Below the pieces are notes generated by a model. That model saw only the letters and a list, made by a program, of their open reading frames with translations. It was not told the DNA's origin and did no database searches. The translations under genes were made by a program, and so were the position numbers. From NCBI RefSeq assembly GCF_014205835.1, contig NZ_JACHCQ010000004.1:124001-188000 (forward strand): a DNA stretch of 64,000 bases. The letters run 5' to 3'. Below are positions 58,871 to 64,000 of the stretch, one piece after another. How positions within the stretch are numbered: the stretch's first letter is position 1; each line of letters opens with the position of its first letter. This DNA comes from Pedobacter sp. AK013. GTDB lineage: Bacteria; Bacteroidota; Bacteroidia; Sphingobacteriales; Sphingobacteriaceae.

Positions 58871-59818
58871 ATGGGAACACTTGTAGATTCAGGGATAAAG
58901 GGATATAAAAATTACGGTACGTATTTGCGCGAAAAATATAAAGGGCAGCGCGTGTTTAAAGTAATTGTAGATGGTGGTTTTACCTGTCCTAATCGCGATG
59001 GCAGTAAGGGCTACGGTGGATGTACATATTGTAATGTAGATTCTTTTACACCAGAACCCTCGCGTAAAAATCCAAATATTAAAGATCAGCTTGCCGAAGG
59101 CATGTTAAGGGCTAAAACTTCTTATAAAGCTGATAAGTATATTGTTTATTTTCAGCCGAACACCAATACTTACGCTCCGGTGCATTATTTAAAGATGATG
59201 TACGATGAGGCCTTATCTATTAATACTGAAGATATAGTGGGATTTGCAGTGGGTACCCGCCCAGATTGTATCGATGCCGAAAAGGTAGCTTTATTAGAAA
59301 GTTATACCGATCGTTTTGATGTAGACTTAGAAATGGGTATGGAATCTATCTATGATGAAACCCTCGATCAGATTAACAGGGGCTGCAGCCATGGCGAATT
59401 TGTTGCCGCGGTTGAGCTTTTAAAAGACAGTAAGCTTGATTTGTGTGTGCATACTATTTTTGGCTTCCCTTGGGAAACCAGAGCGCAGATGTACGGTTAT
59501 ATTCACGAAATTAACCGTTTTCCTCAAATTAAGTTTGTTAAATTTCACCATCTTCATGTTGTAGAGGGTTCTATAATGGGTGCTAAATACAAAAAAGAGC
59601 CTTTTAAATTATTTTCACTTGAAGAATATACGGATCTGCTTTGCGAGTTGATTCCGCTTTTGCGTCCAGATATTGTTATTCAACGCCTTTTTGGCATTTC
59701 GGACTGGGATTTGCTAATTGCACCAAATTGGGGGCTTAATAAATCAGCAATTCAAACGTATATGGATAAAGAAATAGAAAAAAGAGGAATAGTTCAGGGA
59801 TCTGATTATTTTTCTTAA
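58871..59818 (+). CDS. Radical SAM protein, TIGR01212/YhcC family
   Basis: A 315-residue iron-sulfur protein. The cluster-binding cysteines are in CPNRDGSKGYGGCTYC, i.e. C-x12-C-x2-C, the wide spacing typical of this family and of Elp3-like enzymes, not the usual CxxxCxxC. YFQPNTNTYAPV, VGFAVGTRPDCID, DLEMGMESIYDETLDQINRGC and HTIFGFPWETRAQM are family blocks of the SAM barrel. The reaction is not established. ATG 58871 was chosen on the promoter and on the family start. A 32-bp perfect palindrome terminates the gene. Confidence 0.92.
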   Translation: MGTLVDSGIKGYKNYGTYLREKYKGQRVFKVIVDGGFTCPNRDGSKGYGGCTYCNVDSFTPEPSRKNPNIKDQLAEGMLRAKTSYKADKYIVYFQPNTNTYAPVHYLKMMYDEALSINTEDIVGFAVGTRPDCIDAEKVALLESYTDRFDVDLEMGMESIYDETLDQINRGCSHGEFVAAVELLKDSKLDLCVHTIFGFPWETRAQMYGYIHEINRFPQIKFVKFHHLHVVEGSIMGAKYKKEPFKLFSLEEYTDLLCELIPLLRPDIVIQRLFGISDWDLLIAPNWGLNKSAIQTYMDKEIEKRGIVQGSDYFS

Positions 59819-59843
59819 AAATATAAAATTCTTAATAATTTTT

Positions 59844-59875
59844 AGAAAAACCCATGAAATTTCATGGGTTTTTCT
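59844..59875. terminator. Perfect 32-bp palindrome, terminator
   Basis: AGAAAAACCCATGAAA is followed directly by its complement TTTCATGGGTTTTTCT. The A- and T-runs make it a strong intrinsic terminator, usable from both sides. Confidence 0.85.
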
Positions 59876-60185
59876 GTTATTAATAAGTTTTTTAGGATAA
59901 TTTTTGTAAATTTTAGATAAAATCAGGTAAATGATGGTTAATATGTGATTTTGTTTTTATTAAAAACTTATATTAAAATCCCCTCAATTTTTTGTTATTT
60001 TTAATTTTACGGTTAATTTTTGTTCTGTTTAATAAAAATCATTCGTTTTTATTAAAATATTTCAATTTAATGGTGTAAAAACTACAATATGTCGTATTTT
60101 TATAAAAATAAATCAAACGTTTGATCTATAATTATCAATCGTTTGATCAATAGTTAAAAATCACAAACAAATTAAACTAAAAACT
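59876..60185. other. AT-rich upstream region of the ammonium transporter
   Basis: 310 bp, clearly richer in A+T than the surroundings, with no gene. The only structured part is the palindrome pair at 60112-60147. No TAnnTTTG element was found, so the promoter may belong to another sigma factor, such as sigma-54; no clear GG-N10-GC element was seen either. Confidence 0.5.
60112..60147. promoter_or_regulatory. Two 14-bp palindromes upstream of amt, possible operators
   Basis: ATCAAACGTTTGAT (60112-60125) is a perfect palindrome; ATCAATCGTTTGAT (60134-60147) differs by one base. Their centres are 22 bp apart, about two helical turns, so a dimeric regulator could bind both on one face. The second ends 38 nt before the amt ATG. 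The regulator is unknown. Confidence 0.5.
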
Positions 60186-61592
60186 ATGAGTAAATTCTCC
60201 TTTAAACAGTATGCGCCTTTTGCGATATTGATGATTGTCGCAATTTTCGCTCTATTTATTCCACTTCTCCCTAATTTTGATGAAGGCAAGTACAGTGGAC
60301 CTGATATTGCATTTATATTAATCGCAGCTGCGCTTGTATTTTTAATGACTCCAGGTCTTGCATTCTTTTATGGTGGTATGGTTCACCGTAAAAATGTATT
60401 ATCCACAATGATTAAAAGTGTTGTAGCGGCAGGAGTAATTACAGTTTTGTGGACAGTTGTTGGTTTTAGTTTGGCCTTTGGAGATACCATCGGTGGCTTT
60501 ATCGGAAATCCATCAACATTTTTGTTCTTCAAAGGTGTAAATTCTGGAGCACCACATCTTCAAGGAGGATCAGACTTAACTATTCCGCTTTCTTTATTTG
60601 CTGTGTTTCAATTAATGTTTGCCATTATTACACCAGGTTTGGTAGTTGGGGCAGTAGCAGAACGTATTCGTTTTACTTCATACATTCTGTTTATTGTTTT
60701 GTTCGCAATATTTGTTTATTCTCCTTTGGCCCACTGGACATGGCACCCACAAGGTTTCTTGTTTAAAATGGGCGTGTTAGATTTTGCAGGCGGTACAGTA
60801 GTACACATTTCTGCAGGTATGGCAGCTTTAGCAGGAGCATTGGTTTTAAAACGTAGAAAATCTCACTTAGAGCATAAAGAAGTTCCACCAGCTAATATTC
60901 CATATGTATTAATTGGTACTGGTTTGTTATGGTTCGGTTGGTTCGGTTTTAATGCAGGTTCTGCATTAAGCGCGGGTAGCTTAGCTGTTTCGGCATTTTT
61001 AACTACAAATACTGCTGCCGGTGCTGCTGGCTTATCTTGGATGTTCTTTGATGTTGCAAGAGGCAAAAAACCTTCTGTGTTAGGTTTTTGTATCGGAGCA
61101 GTAGTTGGCTTAGTGGCCATTACACCAGGAGCAGGTTTTGTAAGTATTTCGGCCAGTATATTTATTGGTGCTATTGCTGCTGTTATTTCTAACCTTGTGG
61201 TTACATGGAAACAAAAAACCAGTTTGGATGATACATTAGATGTTTTCCCTTGTCACGGTGTAGGTGGTATCGTTGGTATGTTGTTAACTGGTGTTTTTGC
61301 TACAAAAACAGTAAATGCTGCCGGTGCTGACGGATTATTTTATGGTAACCCAGCTTTCTTTATTACACAATTAAAAGGTGCAGTAATCGTAATCATCTTC
61401 AGTTTCGTTGTATCGTTTGTTATTTTCAAACTGGTAAATCTGATCAATCCAATCAGGGTTTCTGAAGAAGAAGAAGAGTTAGGTCTTGATGCATCTCAAC
61501 ATGATGAGAAATACTCTCAAGGAACCTTACTGGTTGAAGAAAGAGCCATCTATATCGAAAAAAACAGCCCATTAACCGAATCAATTTCTTAA
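60186..61592 (+). CDS. amt: Ammonium transporter
   Basis: Amt/MEP/Rh-family channel for ammonium uptake, 468 residues with 11-12 helices. FLMTPGLAFFYGGMVHRKNVLSTMIKS is the signature; the pore histidines lie in LDFAGGTVVHISAG and DVFPCHGVGGIVGMLLTG. The C-terminal tail is extended and acidic (EEEEELGLDASQHDEKYSQG). The gene usually next to amt, glnK, is absent. A BBP2-type porin gene follows after 36 bp. Confidence 0.97.
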   Translation: MSKFSFKQYAPFAILMIVAIFALFIPLLPNFDEGKYSGPDIAFILIAAALVFLMTPGLAFFYGGMVHRKNVLSTMIKSVVAAGVITVLWTVVGFSLAFGDTIGGFIGNPSTFLFFKGVNSGAPHLQGGSDLTIPLSLFAVFQLMFAIITPGLVVGAVAERIRFTSYILFIVLFAIFVYSPLAHWTWHPQGFLFKMGVLDFAGGTVVHISAGMAALAGALVLKRRKSHLEHKEVPPANIPYVLIGTGLLWFGWFGFNAGSALSAGSLAVSAFLTTNTAAGAAGLSWMFFDVARGKKPSVLGFCIGAVVGLVAITPGAGFVSISASIFIGAIAAVISNLVVTWKQKTSLDDTLDVFPCHGVGGIVGMLLTGVFATKTVNAAGADGLFYGNPAFFITQLKGAVIVIIFSFVVSFVIFKLVNLINPIRVSEEEEELGLDASQHDEKYSQGTLLVEERAIYIEKNSPLTESIS

Positions 61593-61628
61593 AGATTTTA
61601 TATATCTAAACTCAAATCAAGCTCAAAC

Positions 61629-62654
61629 ATGAAGAAACTTTTAACAGCTATTTTTGCAATGGCCAGCACTACGTGTGCCCTGGCTCAAGAAACCACCACA
61701 TCGCCACTTGAAATTTCAGGGTCGGTAGATACGTACTTTAAATATGATTTTGCCAAGAATCCATTAAATGCAAAAACATCTTTTGTAACAGATCACAACT
61801 CAGTATCACTAGGGATGATTGATATTGCGCTGAAGAAAAAAACAGGCAAGGCTTCATTTGTTGGAGAGCTTTCTTTTGGCCCGAGAGGACAATCGCAATC
61901 TATTCCTGATGCTGCCGCTGGTGGTTCTTCATTTAATATCCAGAATTTATATGTTAACTACGAGTTCACAAATGAGTTTAGCATGACGGCTGGTTACATG
62001 GGTACGTTTATTGGATATGAGGTAATTTCTCCGGTTGGAAACTTCAACTACTCAACTTCATATTTATTTACCAATGGTCCATTCCAAAATGCAGGTATTA
62101 AAGCAACTTATAAATTCAGCGATAAAGTAAGTTTAATGGCTGGTTTATTTAATGATTGGAATGTTTACAGCGCATCGCGAGGTGTTTCGGCCATTGGCGG
62201 CCAGCTAATGGTTGCACCGGTAGAAGGTTGGACAGCCTACATTAATGCTTTATTGGGCGCAGGTTTTGGTGGGTACGGAACCATTGTGGATTTAACTACT
62301 GCGTATCAGATTACGGAAAAGTTTAAATTAGGTTTAAATGCTGCTAATTATGATATTAAGGATAGTGCTGTACCAGGAAGTTATGCTGGTGCTGCTTTAT
62401 ACCCTCAGTACGCAGTATTAGATGCCGTAACTTTAGGGTTAAGAGGTGAATACTTCAAATTTAAAGCAGCAGGTGCAGTTCCAGCTACAGCCTTTACAGC
62501 AGTAACACTTACCGCAAACATTAAATCTGGTGGTTTAACCTTTATCCCAGAGGTAAGATTAGACCACAACAGTGATAAACCTTTCTTTAAAGAAGGTGGC
62601 GCTGCGGCACCAAATGGAGGTCAGTTCTCTTTAGCAGCTGTTTACGCTTTTTAA
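61629..62654 (+). CDS. BBP2-type outer-membrane porin
   Basis: A 341-residue beta-barrel with signal peptide MKKLLTAIFAMASTTCALAQ. LEISGSVDTYFKYDFAKNPLN and SVSLGMIDIALKKKTGKASFVGELSFGPRGQS are the opening strands of the OmpL-like putative porin family; it ends ...FSLAAVYAF with a terminal aromatic residue. Tight coupling to amt suggests that it brings ammonium or another nitrogen solute through the outer membrane. A terminator follows. The role is inferred from position. Confidence 0.88.
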   Translation: MKKLLTAIFAMASTTCALAQETTTSPLEISGSVDTYFKYDFAKNPLNAKTSFVTDHNSVSLGMIDIALKKKTGKASFVGELSFGPRGQSQSIPDAAAGGSSFNIQNLYVNYEFTNEFSMTAGYMGTFIGYEVISPVGNFNYSTSYLFTNGPFQNAGIKATYKFSDKVSLMAGLFNDWNVYSASRGVSAIGGQLMVAPVEGWTAYINALLGAGFGGYGTIVDLTTAYQITEKFKLGLNAANYDIKDSAVPGSYAGAALYPQYAVLDAVTLGLRGEYFKFKAAGAVPATAFTAVTLTANIKSGGLTFIPEVRLDHNSDKPFFKEGGAAAPNGGQFSLAAVYAF

Positions 62655-62672
62655 GTAAATAAATAATATTAG

Positions 62673-62705
62673 GCCGTCTCGATGTAAAATCGGGACGGCT
62701 TTTTC
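62673..62705 (+). terminator. Terminator of the amt-porin operon
   Basis: GCCGTCTCGAT and ATCGGGACGGC pair over 11 positions with a short loop, followed by TTTTT. Confidence 0.85.
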
Positions 62706-62746
62706 TTATCTTTAAATATTTAGATTTATCTATTAACCGATTTTAC

Positions 62747-63325
62747 ATGAAATATCTTCTTTTTATTATTGTTGCCACCTTTTCAATTCAATTATCTGCA
62801 CAGCAAAAACAGTTTTCTAAAGATGATAACGGTAAATTTATCTATTATAAGGTTGTAGATTCTCAACGGGTAAGCAAAGATACTTTGCTGCAAAGAGCGA
62901 AAGCTTTCGTTAATGTTGCTTATAAAAAATCGATGGTTGAGGAAAGTGTTACTGATTCTTCTGTGTTAGCTAAAGGTACGATAGTAATTGATAAAACAAT
63001 TTTAGTTGCTGGCCATCCAAGTGGGGAGGTAAGTTATAATTTTGTTTTTGAGGCACGCAATGGAAAATATAGATTCTGGCTAACTGATATGTTGTTTATT
63101 CCATACCAGAGAGATCGTTATGGAAATTTTGTGCCGACTACAAAAATTGGTGTGCCTTTAGAGCGTACGCCAGGTAAGCTGAATGCAGGTGCATGGAAAG
63201 ATATTTTAAATAGCACTTATCTTAAAGTTGAAAAATTTGGCGACGATTTTAAAAAGTATTTAGCGACCAGCAGGGTGGAGAAAGCCAAAAAGAAAGTCGA
63301 AACCATTTCTACTAAACAATGGTAG
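62747..63325 (+). CDS. DUF4468 domain-containing protein
   Basis: A 192-residue secreted protein, signal LLFIIVATFSIQLSAQ. FIYYKVVDSQRVSKDTLLQRAKAFVNVAYKK and the later VSYNFVFEARNGKYRFWLTDMLFIPY correspond to the DUF4468 family (TBP-like fold), frequent in Bacteroidota and of unknown function. The C-terminus is lysine-rich. The gene runs convergent with an SRPBCC gene and overlaps it by 14 bp at the 3' ends. Confidence 0.85.
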   Translation: MKYLLFIIVATFSIQLSAQQKQFSKDDNGKFIYYKVVDSQRVSKDTLLQRAKAFVNVAYKKSMVEESVTDSSVLAKGTIVIDKTILVAGHPSGEVSYNFVFEARNGKYRFWLTDMLFIPYQRDRYGNFVPTTKIGVPLERTPGKLNAGAWKDILNSTYLKVEKFGDDFKKYLATSRVEKAKKKVETISTKQW

Positions 63326-63803
63326 TTGATGCGTACTGAAATTTTCCAAATAACTCTTCTACTTTCTGGGAGCGGAATTTAAAAATCTCGTTGATTTTGT
63401 TGTTCACCACAACGGTATTTGCAATAATGCCGATTGGTCCCCAACCGATGCCGTAATGCAAAATATCGTGCATTAATACGCCGTCGTGTACCTTTTCGAA
63501 ATGATGCTGGTGATGCCAGAATGCAAATGGACCAAACCGCTGTTCGTCAATAAAATATTCTTTATCCTTAACATGCGTTATTTCTGTTACCCAATTTAGT
63601 TTGATACCGAACAAAGGCGAAACTTTGTAAGTAATGATCAGACCGGGATACATTTTGGTTTTGGCCATGTTAGGGGAAGTTACCTCAAATGTCATGTTTT
63701 TCGGTGTAATCTCGGCTAAATTCAATGGTGAAGAGAAAAAGTCCCATGCGGTATCTAGGTCGGCAGGAAGTTTTTGCGTAAATTCTAATCTATATGTTTT
63801 CAA
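63312..63803 (-). CDS. SRPBCC-family ligand-binding protein
   Basis: A 163-residue cytosolic protein with the helix-grip START/Bet v 1-like fold. LEFTQKLPADLDTAWDFFSSPLNLAEITPKNMTFEV is the typical N-terminus (compare the cell-division-inhibitor-type SRPBCC group), and WVTEITHVKDKEYFIDEQRFGPFAFWHHQHHFEKV the conserved middle. It should bind a hydrophobic small molecule. Convergent overlap with the DUF4468 gene. Confidence 0.88.
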   Translation of the reverse strand: MKTYRLEFTQKLPADLDTAWDFFSSPLNLAEITPKNMTFEVTSPNMAKTKMYPGLIITYKVSPLFGIKLNWVTEITHVKDKEYFIDEQRFGPFAFWHHQHHFEKVHDGVLMHDILHYGIGWGPIGIIANTVVVNNKINEIFKFRSQKVEELFGKFQYASTTIV

Positions 63804-64000
63804 GTTTCCGTTTTAGAGCACAACAATAAAGATGCAGTTTTGTTGAGAATAGTTTAGGTTTAATCGTAAAGTTCACATAATGAAGGCGCAGAGATCGCAG
63901 AGTTTGGGTATGCTAATCTATTTACATCTTTTTTTATCGCAAAGTTGTACGGTTTTAGTCACTTAAACCCGAAGCGAAATGCCGATATTTCAATCGGCAG
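63804..64000. other. Window end without a gene
   Basis: AT-rich stretch with the phrase AAGGCGCAGAGATCGCAGAG (63884-63903), and near the end ATGCCGATATTTCAATCGGCA (63979-63999), a small palindrome CCGAT...ATCGG. No coding frame was recognised. Confidence 0.5.

Noticed and set aside
1..64000. tRNA or rRNA genes
   Set aside because: I looked for cloverleaf arms and conserved rRNA blocks by eye and found none; a covariance search would be decisive.

Overview
This 64 kb window is chromosomal DNA of a low-GC Bacteroidota bacterium, most likely a Sphingobacteriaceae member close to Pedobacter. The reasons: start codons lack Shine-Dalgarno sequences, many genes are preceded by the Bacteroidota promoter element TAnnTTTG, there are type IX secretion genes (a PorT-like gene, a PorG/DUF6089 gene and a protein with a type IX sorting domain), the order nadK-DUF6089-uppS-bamA-ompH-ompH-murI is typical of the phylum, and families such as DUF4468 and BBP2 porins are present. 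The taxon is an inference from gene content; no rRNA gene lies in the window.

Layout. 0-5.6 kb: ABC exporter (permease cut by the window edge), carA and panB on divergent strands, an RluA pseudouridine synthase and two small lipoproteins. 5.7-16.5 kb: a minus-strand block with a two-component system, a class III aminotransferase, an ECF sigma factor operon, a split transketolase, a peroxiredoxin, an M23 peptidase, an FAH-family protein and an orphan type IX sorting-domain protein. 16.7-25.7 kb: Kup potassium transporter, a 50-residue membrane protein, a REP-associated tyrosine transposase flanked by its own REP hairpins, an APC permease with a soluble insertion, a Bcr/CflA exporter and an M3 oligopeptidase. 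25.8-30.6 kb: a UbiA-type prenyltransferase, YsxC GTPase, UbiE, PorT, SDR and GatB/YqeY genes. 30.7-41.9 kb: a plus-strand envelope cluster (hydrolase, CBS-ACT protein, NAD kinase, PorG, UppS, BamA, two OmpH chaperones, MurI) followed by a long PurF. 42.5-50 kb: LysE, sugar MFS, dCMP deaminase, a broken toxin-antitoxin pair, guaA, a periplasmic-binding-fold lipoprotein and an RNA cytosine methyltransferase. 50.4-58 kb: MarC, an OprP-like porin, two further APC permeases and a membrane pyrophosphatase. 58.9-64 kb: radical SAM protein, an ammonium transporter plus BBP2 porin pair, a DUF4468 protein and an SRPBCC protein.

No large novel operon, phage, CRISPR array or intact defence island was found; most genes are housekeeping. 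The unusual material is between the genes. (1) Phrase-like low-complexity tracts recur at many gene junctions. They tend to read G/T-rich after a stop codon and C/A-rich before a start codon, so that many form imperfect inverted repeats. (2) Two REP hairpin families show paired changes in their stems, and one of them flanks its transposase. (3) Two ungapped copies of a structured element of about 220 bp lie 285 bp apart at 58.2-58.7 kb. (4) Several TAnnTTTG promoters sit only 3-9 nt before the start codon, which suggests leaderless mRNAs. (5) A pair of 14-bp palindromes spaced 22 bp apart lies upstream of the ammonium transporter. All coordinates, alignments and motif calls were made by eye.
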